From NCBI GenBank assembly GCA_035624455.1, contig DASPRM010000136.1:1-64000 (forward strand): DNA of 64,000 nucleotides, written 5' to 3'. Numbering within the stretch: the stretch's first letter is position 1; every line of letters starts with the position of its first letter. The DNA is from Terriglobales bacterium. GTDB taxonomy: Bacteria > Acidobacteriota > Terriglobia > Terriglobales > Acidobacteriaceae. Of this stretch, positions 56,111-64,000 are shown piece by piece. Under the pieces are notes generated by a model. That model had not been told where the DNA came from, made no database searches, and saw nothing but the letters and a program-made list of their open reading frames with translations. The position numbers and the translations under genes are program-made.

Positions 56111-59100
56111 ATGATGAAAGACCCTGTCAACGGCAGGCGATCTCGAAGTGGACTGAGATTCGTGGCCGCAACCATATCAATGTTGCTGCTGCTGTGCGCA
56201 GCGGCTCTGGCGCAATTTGAGAAGGGCACCATCTCCGGCACGGTCACGGACACATCCGGAGCAGTTGTCGTCGGCGCCAGCGTAACCGTTACCGCTCCAG
56301 GTACCAATGCGGTTCGGACGACTACTACCGACAGCCAGGGCAGCTATTCCGTCACCAATCTCTCCCCTGGCACTTATGACGTAAAGGTATCGCAAAAAGG
56401 ATTTGGAGATGTTGTCGAGAAGTTCACCGTATCACCCGGTCTGCGCGGGAGCCTGGACATACAACTGCGAACTGCAGGCACGGAGACAACCGTAGAAGTG
56501 GTCGGCCAGACCGAAACCCAGGTCGACACCGAGAGCTCATCGCTCACTCAAGTCGTGGATAGCAAGCGAGTAGCGTCGCTGCCTTCGCTGACTCGCGATC
56601 CCTACGATTTCGTGCAGACGCTAGGCAATGTGAACCAGGACAGTGCCTCCGGGCTTGGAGGCAGAGATGAAATCGCGCGCGGGGCGGGAGTTTCGATCAA
56701 TGGGCAGCGCTCCGCCGGGACTGACATTCTGCTGGACGGTGGGGAGAACGTAGATCTATTTACGACTAAAGTCGGCCAATCAGTTCCGCTTGATTCGGTG
56801 GAGCAGTTCAGCGTAACCAGCAGCAATTTTTCCGCCGAATATGGCCGCGCTTCTGGGGGCGTTATTAATGTTGCTACCAAATCGGGCACCAACGCCCTGC
56901 ACGGCTCGCTTTACGAATTCAACCGGCTCTCCGCCCTGACCTCCAACGATTACGATGACAACGCGCGCGGAAACCCCCGGCAGCGTTACACGCGCAATCA
57001 ATTCGGCTATTCGGTCGGCGGCCCGATCATCAAGAACAAGCTGTTCTTCTTCAGCAGCACGGAATGGCAGCGGGTAAGGAGCAGCGCGAATGTGACCGCG
57101 GTCATACCCGATCCGTCATTTCTGGCGGCATCTGCGCCCAACACGCAAGCCTTCTTTTCCAATCAGACGCTGCGTCCGGGACTGCGGGTCAATCAAGTAC
57201 TGAGTGCGGCCGATGCCGGCGCTCCGGCAACTCCTGCCACGCCTCTTCTGGCGGCATATGGAAATGCGCCGGTGTTTGACGTGGTCAGCTACGCCGTCCC
57301 TTCGGACTCCGGCGGAGGCGCACCCCAGAACAATTACAGCACCGTCAACCGCGTGGATTTTCAGCTCTCCGACAAGACCACGATGTTCGGTCGTTATGCG
57401 CTGTTCAATCAGAACGAGTTCGCTGGGTTCGTCAACAATAGTCCCTATGCCGGCTTTGACACCGGTCAGACGAACTTCAACAACAATTTTTTATACTCGC
57501 TGACCCACGTCTGGAGTCCGCGCCTGGTGAGCGACACGAAAGTGCTGTTTAACCGCCTCAACGTCCAACTGCCCTTAGGGCAGCAGCCGGTTCAACCGAC
57601 GTTGTATTTCAGTTCCGTTTCGGGGGTCCGGGTACAGGGCAACTTTATCAGCCTGCCCGGCTACGCCGCGACAACACCTGGACTCGCCATCCCATTTGGC
57701 GGGCCGCAGAACGTATTTGAAATCTCCCACGCTTTCACCTGGACCAAGGCCAAGCACGAATTCCACTTTGGTGGCGAGTATCTGTATACGCGCGATAACC
57801 GCGCGTTCGGTGCCTTCGAGAACGCCGTCGAAGGACTGAATGGATCCGGGGTCGCTGCCGACCTGGAGCAATTTCTCGCAGGCCAGGCAGGGATTTTCCA
57901 AGTGGTCATTGATCCGCAGGGTAAGTTCCCATGCGCTCGCGACGTGACCGGCAGTGTTATAGCGACTCCAGCTTGCACGGTTAATCTGCCGGTGACGCAG
58001 CCATCGTTTTCGCGCAGCAACCGCTATAACGACATGGCGTTTTACGCGCAGGACAACTGGAAAGTCGCTCCGCGGTTGACGTTGAACCTGGGTCTGCGCT
58101 GGGAATACTACGGAGTGCAGCACAACAAAGATCCGCGCCTCGACTCCAACTTTGTTCTTGGCAGCGGGTCGACTCTGTTCGATCAGCTGCGCAACGGCCA
58201 GGTCTTTACGGTGGCAGCTACGCCGAACAGTCCAGCCAGTCCGGTCGGTGGCCTATGGAATCCGCAGTACCATAACTTTGCTCCTCGGCTCGGCTTCGCT
58301 TGGGACGTCTTCGGAGACGGCAAGACCTCTCTTCGTGGGGGCTACGGCATCGCCTATGAACGCAATTTTGGCAATGTCACGTTCAACGTGATCCAGAACC
58401 CTCCGGCGCAGTTCAACTCCACCTTCACGCCCGCTGGACCGATCACTGCGAGCAATCTAGGGCCCTTCAGCGGAACTGGGACGGCTGTGTTGCCGCCTCC
58501 AAGCCTGCGCTACGTCCGCGAGGACGTGCCGACCGCTTACACGGAAATGTGGAACCTGTCGTTGCAGCGGCAAGTTCTTGGTCACTCGCTCGTTGCCCTG
58601 GAATACAGCGGTGCGCGTGGCATTCACCTCTACTCGATCGAGAACCTCAATCAAGCCGGGTTTGGGGTGGTCTACGAGGGCACCGATCCCACAGTCAATC
58701 CTAACGACCGCCTCAATCGCCAGTACGGAAACCTGAATACGCGCGGTGCCAACGGCTTCTCTTATTACAACGCGTTGAACACGCGCTTTGTGTCCAGCAA
58801 CCTGTTCCACCAGGGACTGGATATCACCGTCAACTACACCTATTCGCATGCTATCGACAATTTGAGCTCAACCTTCAGCGAGACGCCACAAACGGTGAAC
58901 CTCGGCTTGCTGGATCCGTTCAACCCCGCCCTGGACAAGGGTAGTGCGGACTTCGACACACGTCACCGCATCGCCTTGAGCGCGGTCTGGACGCTTCCGT
59001 ATGCCAAGGGAATGCATGGCATCGCGAAGCAGGCTCTGGACGGCTGGGAGTTGGCGCCGATCATCACCGCACACACGGGCCAGCCCTTCACGGTGTTCGA

Positions 59101-59635
59101 TAGCAATGCCTTCAATCCCCGGGATACGGTGGTTGGACGCTACCTTCCGGATGGGGCATTCGGATTGTCAGGCAGTACCAGCACGGCAAGTCCTGTCGGT
59201 CCAAACACGTTCAATTACCTGAACCTGCCGGGATCGCTTACCTATGCCGATCCGTTAACCGGATCGGGTGAGCTGCCGACCTGCGACATGACGACCAATT
59301 CGGCGGGCAACCTGATTTCCACCGGGCAGAACTGCCACTTCCCGGCAAACCTGACCAGGCGGAACACATTCCGTGGCCCAGGCTGGTACAACATCAATCT
59401 TTCGGCGGCGAAGTATTTCCCGATTACGGAGCGCTTCAAGCTGCAGTTCCGTGGCGAGTTTTACAACCTGCTGAATCACTCCAATTACTACGTGCAATCT
59501 GGCGGGCAGGCCGATGCCGGCAACTTCGGCATCGATACTCCTTTCTCCATTGTCGGCAAGAAGGGAGTCAACCCGGCGATCGGTGTGGCGAACGAAAGAC
59601 GCTTCATCCAGTTCGCATTGAAGTTGAATTTCTAA
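56111..59635 (+). CDS. Oar-like TonB-dependent receptor with carboxypeptidase-regulatory domain
   Basis: A 1174-residue outer-membrane protein. Signal peptide (ATISMLLLLCAAALAQ), then a CarboxypepD_reg-like fold (GTISGTVTDTSGAVVVGAS, PGTYDVKVSQKGF), then the plug (SVNGQRSAGTD-type sequence ILLDGGENVD, EYGRASGGVINVATKSGTN) and a long beta-barrel ending in Phe (FIQFALKLNF). Such Oar-type transporters bring in oligosaccharides or peptides with TonB energy. The substrate cannot be told. Start ATG at 56111 after AGGAGG. Followed by two terminators in a row. No sugar genes are adjacent. Confidence 0.94.
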   Translation: MMKDPVNGRRSRSGLRFVAATISMLLLLCAAALAQFEKGTISGTVTDTSGAVVVGASVTVTAPGTNAVRTTTTDSQGSYSVTNLSPGTYDVKVSQKGFGDVVEKFTVSPGLRGSLDIQLRTAGTETTVEVVGQTETQVDTESSSLTQVVDSKRVASLPSLTRDPYDFVQTLGNVNQDSASGLGGRDEIARGAGVSINGQRSAGTDILLDGGENVDLFTTKVGQSVPLDSVEQFSVTSSNFSAEYGRASGGVINVATKSGTNALHGSLYEFNRLSALTSNDYDDNARGNPRQRYTRNQFGYSVGGPIIKNKLFFFSSTEWQRVRSSANVTAVIPDPSFLAASAPNTQAFFSNQTLRPGLRVNQVLSAADAGAPATPATPLLAAYGNAPVFDVVSYAVPSDSGGGAPQNNYSTVNRVDFQLSDKTTMFGRYALFNQNEFAGFVNNSPYAGFDTGQTNFNNNFLYSLTHVWSPRLVSDTKVLFNRLNVQLPLGQQPVQPTLYFSSVSGVRVQGNFISLPGYAATTPGLAIPFGGPQNVFEISHAFTWTKAKHEFHFGGEYLYTRDNRAFGAFENAVEGLNGSGVAADLEQFLAGQAGIFQVVIDPQGKFPCARDVTGSVIATPACTVNLPVTQPSFSRSNRYNDMAFYAQDNWKVAPRLTLNLGLRWEYYGVQHNKDPRLDSNFVLGSGSTLFDQLRNGQVFTVAATPNSPASPVGGLWNPQYHNFAPRLGFAWDVFGDGKTSLRGGYGIAYERNFGNVTFNVIQNPPAQFNSTFTPAGPITASNLGPFSGTGTAVLPPPSLRYVREDVPTAYTEMWNLSLQRQVLGHSLVALEYSGARGIHLYSIENLNQAGFGVVYEGTDPTVNPNDRLNRQYGNLNTRGANGFSYYNALNTRFVSSNLFHQGLDITVNYTYSHAIDNLSSTFSETPQTVNLGLLDPFNPALDKGSADFDTRHRIALSAVWTLPYAKGMHGIAKQALDGWELAPIITAHTGQPFTVFDSNAFNPRDTVVGRYLPDGAFGLSGSTSTASPVGPNTFNYLNLPGSLTYADPLTGSGELPTCDMTTNSAGNLISTGQNCHFPANLTRRNTFRGPGWYNINLSAAKYFPITERFKLQFRGEFYNLLNHSNYYVQSGGQADAGNFGIDTPFSIVGKKGVNPAIGVANERRFIQFALKLNF

Positions 59636-59648
59636 GGCAGTTCGGTTT

Positions 59649-59706
59649 GCGCAGCCTTGGCTGCGCTTTTTAGGGATGGGCTTCGGCCCATCCCGCTTTT
59701 TTTTTG
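59649..59706 (+). terminator. Two successive terminators after the TonB receptor
   Basis: Hairpin 1: GCGCAGCC-TT-GGCTGCGC and TTTTT. Hairpin 2: GGGATGGGC, loop TTCG, GCCCATCCC, then C, G and nine T (59697-59705). Both stems are perfect. Confidence 0.93.
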
Positions 59707-59838
59707 CGAGTAGCAGTTTCTCGATGTGTGTGGATGCGAGGCGCTCGAAAAGACAAGCGTGCTGCGAGATTTGAGATGTTACCTTCGTGCCTGGCGGGGG
59801 CTAGGACTGAGGTGTAGGCTGGCCGCAGAGTCAAGCTT

Positions 59839-60225
59839 ATGCAGAAATCGGATCCTACCGTCGAAAGCGGCGGGGAGGACGTGACACGCGTGGAACGACG
59901 GCGCTGGCCACGGCGGACAATCGATGTCCGTGCCCGGGTGAGCATAAAGAGCAGCGGCGGCCTGACCACGGTCTGTCATGGCAGGGGCAGCGATCTCAGT
60001 GAGTGTGGAATGGCGGTCACCATTCCACTGGAGCTCTCAATCGGTCAACACGTACGACTGGTGATGCTCCTGCCTCGGAGTGACCGGGAAATCCGTATCG
60101 AGGCCACGGTGCGCAACCGCAAAGGGCATCGATACGGCATGGAATTCACATCGTTGTGCCCGCTGGATCGCGAGCTGATCATTGAGCAATCATCCCATTG
60201 CAACACGCCCACCCCGGTGATGTGA
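59839..60225 (+). CDS. PilZ domain protein
   Basis: A 128-residue cytoplasmic protein. The c-di-GMP motifs are complete: RRWPRR near residue 21-26 and DLSECG near residue 52. The rest of the beta-barrel is LELSIGQHVRLVMLLPRSDR. It can bind c-di-GMP by the known motif rule, unlike the altered motif of the protein at 7171. No partner gene in the operon. It is convergent with the OsmC gene, 33 bases away. Confidence 0.82.
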   Translation: MQKSDPTVESGGEDVTRVERRRWPRRTIDVRARVSIKSSGGLTTVCHGRGSDLSECGMAVTIPLELSIGQHVRLVMLLPRSDREIRIEATVRNRKGHRYGMEFTSLCPLDRELIIEQSSHCNTPTPVM

Positions 60226-60258
60226 GCCAGACGGCGTCACAGCAGCAGCTTGCTGCGC

Positions 60259-60726
60259 TCACGCGAACTCATAGCTCGACTGGATCTCCATAGCAGGACG
60301 CAGTATGCGGTACACCGGGCATTTGTCCGCGTAGATGCTGTGGACGCGCTCTACCGTGTCGCGCGCTTCCGGCGGAGCCTGCAGGCGGAATTTGACGTAG
60401 ACGCGGCGGATGACCAGGACTCCGCCGTCGGATTCCACCTCGCCGCGTACGTGGGCGATCAGCTTTCCGTGACTGGCGTCGATTTTGCGCGCTTCCAGCG
60501 CGCCACCAAAGGTGCCCAGCATTCAGCCACCCAGGGCGGCAACGATGTAATCGAGTGTCGCCGCATGGGATTCCTTCAGTTGATCAGGCGCCACTCCATA
60601 ATGCTTCGCGATGGCGCCATGCACACTGAACACGACCGGGTGCGGCTCTCCCGGAAGATGGGCTATGCGCAGAGGCCCGGCTTCCCGTTCGATCTTCACT
60701 TCCGAAATATAGACGACGTCCGACAT
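60259..60726 (-). CDS. OsmC-family protein with in-frame UGA at the peroxidatic Cys (candidate selenoprotein)
   Basis: Read through one UGA, the frame gives a complete 155-residue OsmC-type protein. Residues 1-67 are the first strand set and helix (SHAATLDYIVAALGG), then UGA as codon 68 at 60523-60525, then MLGTFGGALEARKIDASHGK and the rest. The second conserved Cys is intact as DKCPVYR (Cys136). OsmC enzymes reduce organic hydroperoxides with these two cysteines, and codon 68 is where the first Cys is expected (usual AAxGGC context). The frame is identical on both sides and no frameshift is needed. GGAGA precedes the ATG at 60726. A point mutation (TGC to TGA) is the alternative. Confidence 0.82.
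60487..60503 (-). promoter_or_regulatory. Candidate bacterial SECIS hairpin
   Basis: On the minus strand, downstream of the UGA: GCGCGC, loop UGGAA, GCGCGC. The stem starts 20 bases after the UGA and the loop at base 26. A G is in the second loop position. These match the general rules for bacterial SECIS elements (apical loop 16-37 bases from UGA, a G in the first two loop bases). U-U-U and A-A-A could extend the stem through a bulge. Confidence 0.7.
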
Positions 60727-60878
60727 GAGATGTCTCCTGATCGGGATTCGGTGGACACTATGATACTTGCGCGGTTGCGAGGCCGACCTCGTGCTAGTCG
60801 GTTTACGGGTCGCCGTCGCCCCGGCTCAGAGTCGGTTAAAATCGCCGCCGCTCGCTATTTCACTTCCGAGTTAGAACA

Positions 60879-61664
60879 ATGTCGCCTAGGCTGATTGCCG
60901 TTTGGGTCTTTGCGGTCGTAGTCTCGATTACTTCGTCCGCTTCCGCGCTCTCACAGGAAACTGGATTCTTAAATCGCAGCCTCACCATAGGGGACGTGGT
61001 TTATCGCTACCAGGTTTATCTCCCTCAGGATTGGACGGGTGACAAGGCGTGGCCCGTGATCCTGTTTCTCCACGGCGCGGGAGAGCGGGGAAGTGACGGC
61101 CTGAGGCAGACGCAAGTAGGGTTAGGAGCAGCCATTCGCCTGGAGGAGGAAAGATTCCCGTTTGTCGTGGTTATGCCGCAATGCCCCAAAGAGAAGTGGT
61201 GGACTGACCCCGAGATGCAACGAGAAGCGTTGAGCGCTCTGGACGCCGCCATGAAAGAGTTTCACGGCGACCCGAGTCGATTGTATTTGACCGGTCTCTC
61301 AATGGGTGGCTACGGGACCTGGTACATTGCAGCCAGCAACCCGGGAAAATTTGCGGCGCTGGTTACGATCTGTGGCGGTGTAGTTCCGCCTAGCGGGCAT
61401 CCTCAACCCATTGCGCTCGGCCCTGATCCCTACGCAGATCTGGCCAAAAAAATCGGTTCCACACCGGTGTGGATCTTTCACGGTTCGAGCGATCCTGTAG
61501 TGCTGCCGAGTGAGTCGCGCAACATGGCATACGCTCTCCGCAAAACAGGCGGAAATGTGAGGTTGACCGAGTATTGGGGCGTGGGGCACGACTCATGGGA
61601 TAAAGCCTATGCCGAGTCTGAATTGCCGCAATGGCTACTCAGTCACACACTGACTAAGGAGTAA
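60879..61664 (+). CDS. Exported esterase/PHB-depolymerase-like alpha/beta hydrolase
   Basis: A 261-residue protein with signal peptide (VWVFAVVVSITSSASA). The alpha/beta hydrolase fold shows VILFLHGAGERGSDG (oxyanion region), TGLSMGGYGTWY with the Ser nucleophile, FHGSSDPVVLPSE (acid) and VGHDSWDKAY (His). It belongs to the group of prolyl-oligopeptidase/phospholipase-like esterases. It may hydrolyse ester-linked polymers or lipids in the periplasm. ATG at 60879. Divergent from the OsmC gene, with 152 bases between. Confidence 0.87.
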   Translation: MSPRLIAVWVFAVVVSITSSASALSQETGFLNRSLTIGDVVYRYQVYLPQDWTGDKAWPVILFLHGAGERGSDGLRQTQVGLGAAIRLEEERFPFVVVMPQCPKEKWWTDPEMQREALSALDAAMKEFHGDPSRLYLTGLSMGGYGTWYIAASNPGKFAALVTICGGVVPPSGHPQPIALGPDPYADLAKKIGSTPVWIFHGSSDPVVLPSESRNMAYALRKTGGNVRLTEYWGVGHDSWDKAYAESELPQWLLSHTLTKE

Positions 61665-61759
61665 GGACCCAGGGCAACAGATTCGAATAGTAGTGCGGTG
61701 GGGACGACACACAGACGCAAGAGTGTGGGAAACACTGCTCGCTGCGCGCGCACGGGGTG

Positions 61760-62035
61760 TTACTGCGAGCGGCTGAGGCCCTCCCAGACCCACATTCCGG
61801 CAATCACGAGGATCAGGACCCCGGAGGCAGCGCCCAGCAGACGCACGGCCGGATTCACCTTATTCACCTTGCGAAGGATCTCCGTCTGTTCCGCCTGCAT
61901 GTGAGATTCAGCTTCATCCAGGAAAAGCTGATCGTCTTCTTGCATGGTCAGCGTGCTGCGATAAATGAGGAGGACAACCAGCACAGCCGTGAGGAGGCCC
62001 CACACGATTAGCAGCAGGGTGAGAGTTGACGTCAT
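61760..62035 (-). CDS. Small two-helix membrane protein
   Basis: A 91-residue product with two transmembrane helices (LLLIVWGLLTAVLVVLLIYR and LLGAASGVLILVIAGMWVW) linked by an acidic segment (QEDDQLFLDEAESHMQAEQ). No family is recognised. GAGGTGG precedes the ATG at 62035. It is convergent with the esterase gene. Confidence 0.65.
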   Translation of the reverse strand: MTSTLTLLLIVWGLLTAVLVVLLIYRSTLTMQEDDQLFLDEAESHMQAEQTEILRKVNKVNPAVRLLGAASGVLILVIAGMWVWEGLSRSQ

Positions 62036-62358
62036 GCGCCACCTCGCAATGTACGGTTCGAAACCCGGTCCCACAGAAACGAGGGCCCAATTTTATAGAC
62101 GAGGACCGCCGGTGTGGATAGCGAGCCTTACAGTGCCGATTATAGACCCGCTTGGCAAGTTCTGCCGCCGGATGTGGCTCCTTTTCACACTTTCGCTAGT
62201 GCGAGCCGGGCTGTGCCCGAGGAGAATCGTGATTTTCAGATCCACCATGAGCATGCGTTCGCCTGGGCCTGCGACCACGGACATTAGCAAGTCATCTAAA
62301 TGCTTGATGCTGAGAGTTATACCCGTCCGTGGAATCAAACTAGGACGGGAAGCAATTT

Positions 62359-62367
62359 TGCTATAAT
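62359..62367 (+). promoter_or_regulatory. Extended -10 promoter of the A-type Fe-S carrier gene
   Basis: TGCTATAAT with a perfect TATAAT at 62362-62367 and extended TG. No good -35 is visible. It lies 24 bases before the ATG. The rest of the gap 62036-62390 shows no gene. Confidence 0.65.
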
Positions 62368-62390
62368 CGGAACAGTTCCAAGGAGATCAG

Positions 62391-62756
62391 ATGGCAACGA
62401 CGACAGCCAATCCGGCTACTACTAAAACCTATCCCGTGAACCTTACGCCCAGTGCGGTGGCCAAGGTAAAAGAAATTATGGCGCAACAGAACCCTGTACC
62501 AACAGGCCTGCGGGTAGGTGTGGTCGGCGGGGGATGCTCAGGTTTTTCCTATTCCATGTCGTTTGACAATGGCGCCGGCATGATGGATAAGGTCTTCGAA
62601 ATCGATGGCCTGAAAGTTTTTGTCGATGCGACCTCAATGATGTACCTGCAGGGCGCCACCGTGGATTACGTCGAGACGCTGGAAGGAGCCGGGTTTAAAT
62701 TCGAGAACCCCAACGTTAAGAGCACCTGCGGTTGCGGTTCGTCGTTCAACGTGTAA
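62391..62756 (+). CDS. A-type Fe-S cluster carrier (HesB/IscA/ErpA family)
   Basis: A 121-residue protein that carries Fe-S clusters to target enzymes. The three conserved cysteines are Cys49 (VVGGGCSGFSYSMSF), Cys113 and Cys115 (STCGCGSSF). The central ExDGLKVFVDATSMMYLQG block is typical of the family. AAGGAGATCAG precedes the ATG. It may serve the siroheme/4Fe-4S nitrite reductase and radical SAM protein in the window, among others, but it stands alone. Confidence 0.95.
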   Translation: MATTTANPATTKTYPVNLTPSAVAKVKEIMAQQNPVPTGLRVGVVGGGCSGFSYSMSFDNGAGMMDKVFEIDGLKVFVDATSMMYLQGATVDYVETLEGAGFKFENPNVKSTCGCGSSFNV

Positions 62757-62798
62757 TCGGCTGAAGGTCCCCCAAAGAGCAGAGAAGAGATCAATGAC

Positions 62799-62828
62799 AG
62801 CCTCGCTTACGAGCGGGGCTTTTCTTTT
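62799..62828 (+). terminator. Rho-independent terminator after the Fe-S carrier gene
   Basis: AGCCTCGCT, loop TACG, AGCGGGGCT, followed by TTTTCTTTTG. The stem is nine pairs with one G-U. Confidence 0.88.
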
Positions 62829-62834
62829 GCTCTG

Positions 62835-64000
62835 CTACTGCTGAGTTGGCGGCATATTGGGGGTGAGTGGATTTCCCAAGCCCGTCTGCCCGGAGCTTCC
62901 GCTCTGGCCGAAACTTCCCGGGGTTGATCCAGTGCTTTGACCAGCAGGCGTGCCGATGCCGCCAGGCCCGATGGGCTGTCCGATGCCCTGAGACGCAAAG
63001 ATGGGCGGAATCTTCGTGCTATAAGGACCCGTGATCAGAATGCTGACTTGTCCACGATCAAAGGTGGGATCGTAAACAAACTTCCAGTCTTTGTAATGAT
63101 TCTTCTCGTCGTAGACCTTCAACGATTCTTTCTCGCTGAGACTGGCGACTCCGATGATCGCTCCTCCGCCAAACACGGCAGGGGAGTTGCCGAAAGATGA
63201 TCCTGAAGTAGTTGAGTCGCTGGCTGTCGTGGTCACACCTAGCTGGCCCGGCGCAGGAGCGGGCGTCTGAGCTGTGGCCGCCAACGCTGTCAACTGTGCG
63301 AGTGCGGATTGACCGGCCGACCCAAAAGAGGATTGCCCAAATGAGCTTTGGCCAAAAGAGGATTGCCCGAAGGAGGATTGCCCGAAGGAAGATTGCCCAA
63401 AGGAAGATTGCCCGAAAGTTGATGGACCGAACATTGATTGCCCGAAGGAAGATTGGCCCATGGGAGAGCCGCCAAAGGTGGATGCTCCAAAGCCCGAAGT
63501 GCTGCTCTGACCGAAGGCGGATTGACCGAACGAGGATTGGCCGAACGGGGATTGTCCGAAAGCCGACTGAGCTGGATTTTGGCCTGCGCCCGCTTGTCCT
63601 GCGAGCGCCAGTTGTGAAGCCGCTATTCCTGCCAGAGCGGCGGCTTGATTGAATTGCACTTCCCCGTACCGAACCAGCCGCCAGTTGCCGTCCTCAGTCG
63701 TGGGGTCCTTATAGCGTTTGCGGAGGAAGCGCAGATGATTGCTATCCTCCAGCGCCTGCAGATTAGGCGGGTAACGCCCGAACTTTTTGTAGTAGCGCTT
63801 GATAGCGCGCGCATACTGCACCCCGCGATGGACCATTTCTTCTTCACGATCCCGCTGACCCTGTTGGACGAAGCGCGGAAGCACGGCTAACGCCCCGATT
63901 ACCAGGGCTGCCATCATGAACATGAGCACCATCAGTATGTAACCGCGCTCGTCACTTCTGGCGTGGCCGGCAGGACGACGATGGAAGTTGCCTCGAAGCA
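62835..64000 (-). CDS. Type II secretion pseudopilin-like protein with FGQSS repeats (5' end outside the window)
   Basis: At least 387 residues. Near the window edge the frame reads SDERGYILMVLMFMMAALVI, a prepilin-type cleavage site and hydrophobic helix, but without the usual Glu at position 5. A GspG-like segment follows (QYARAIKRYYKKFGRYPPNL, then FLRKRYKDP). The middle consists of repeated FGQSS-type units (about 16 copies), then a second conserved part (KDWKFVYDPTFDRGQVSILI) and a Gly/Pro/Gln-rich tail. An ATG exists at 63932, but the prepilin leader shows the true start lies upstream, probably outside the window. Confidence 0.8.
   Translation of the reverse strand, partial: LRGNFHRRPAGHARSDERGYILMVLMFMMAALVIGALAVLPRFVQQGQRDREEEMVHRGVQYARAIKRYYKKFGRYPPNLQALEDSNHLRFLRKRYKDPTTEDGNWRLVRYGEVQFNQAAALAGIAASQLALAGQAGAGQNPAQSAFGQSPFGQSSFGQSAFGQSSTSGFGASTFGGSPMGQSSFGQSMFGPSTFGQSSFGQSSFGQSSFGQSSFGQSSFGQSSFGSAGQSALAQLTALAATAQTPAPAPGQLGVTTTASDSTTSGSSFGNSPAVFGGGAIIGVASLSEKESLKVYDEKNHYKDWKFVYDPTFDRGQVSILITGPYSTKIPPIFASQGIGQPIGPGGIGTPAGQSTGSTPGSFGQSGSSGQTGLGNPLTPNMPPTQQ

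Noticed and set aside
63290-63560. CRISPR-like array because of 15-base DNA repeats
   Set aside because: The repeats are contiguous, in frame, and encode FGQSS units in a protein. There are no spacers.

Overview
The window looks like a chromosomal segment of an Acidobacteriota bacterium (Terriglobia-like). This is inferred from gene content, not from a database match. The indicators are an Oar-type TonB-dependent receptor with an N-terminal carboxypeptidase-regulatory fold, a VWFA-related exported protein, Tat-exported Gfo/Idh/MocA and DUF1080 proteins, several small exported proteins of types I associate with this phylum, two PilZ proteins, very long Ig-repeat lipoproteins, and many short palindromic repeats between genes. 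Genes lie on both strands in small operons. I see no prophage, insertion sequence, CRISPR array or rRNA.

Layout. 1-650: degraded RHS/YD-repeat fragment. 650-4260: exported VOC protein, DUF1080 hydrolase, Tat-exported Gfo/Idh/MocA oxidoreductase and DoxX, plausibly a cell-envelope sugar-oxidation set. 4.4-7.5 kb: TonB-like protein, small Cys-pair protein, DCC-LMF fusion, PilZ. 7.9-11.4 kb: nitrite assimilation unit (nirA, FNT channel, hemD). 12-18.4 kb: 8-repeat lipoprotein, Ig-like membrane protein, Gly/Tyr-rich exported protein, VWFA protein. 19-24 kb: glgX-treY. 24-33.8 kb: metabolic and stress genes (DUF255, M20 peptidase, esterase, glycerate kinase, metallo-hydrolase, beta-hydroxyacid dehydrogenase, SDR, MscS). 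34-43 kb: membrane pyrophosphatase, tagatose-bisphosphate aldolase, RNase PH, membrane proteins, antiporter. 43.4-47.2 kb: small envelope proteins, one behind a sigma-54 promoter, and a second MscS. 47.3 kb: tRNA-Leu. 47.4-49.5 kb: radical SAM plus methyltransferase unit. 49.6-53.9 kb: giant PKD/Ig lipoprotein. 54.5-59.6 kb: DUF2911/TPR protein and TonB-dependent receptor. 59.8-64 kb: PilZ, OsmC, esterase, A-type Fe-S carrier, and a pseudopilin running off the end.

The most interesting object is the OsmC-family gene at 60259-60726 (minus). Its reading frame is intact except for one in-frame UGA exactly where the family has its peroxidatic cysteine. A GC-rich hairpin with a G in the second loop position starts 20 nt after that UGA, matching the general form of bacterial SECIS elements. 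It is a strong selenoprotein candidate that ordinary gene callers would split into two short ORFs.

Other points of note are a near-perfect sigma-54 promoter with an upstream dyad in front of a small exported protein, at least five families of interspersed palindromic or fixed-sequence repeats, a divergent membrane pyrophosphatase with a K+-independence signature, and an SDR that has lost the catalytic lysine.
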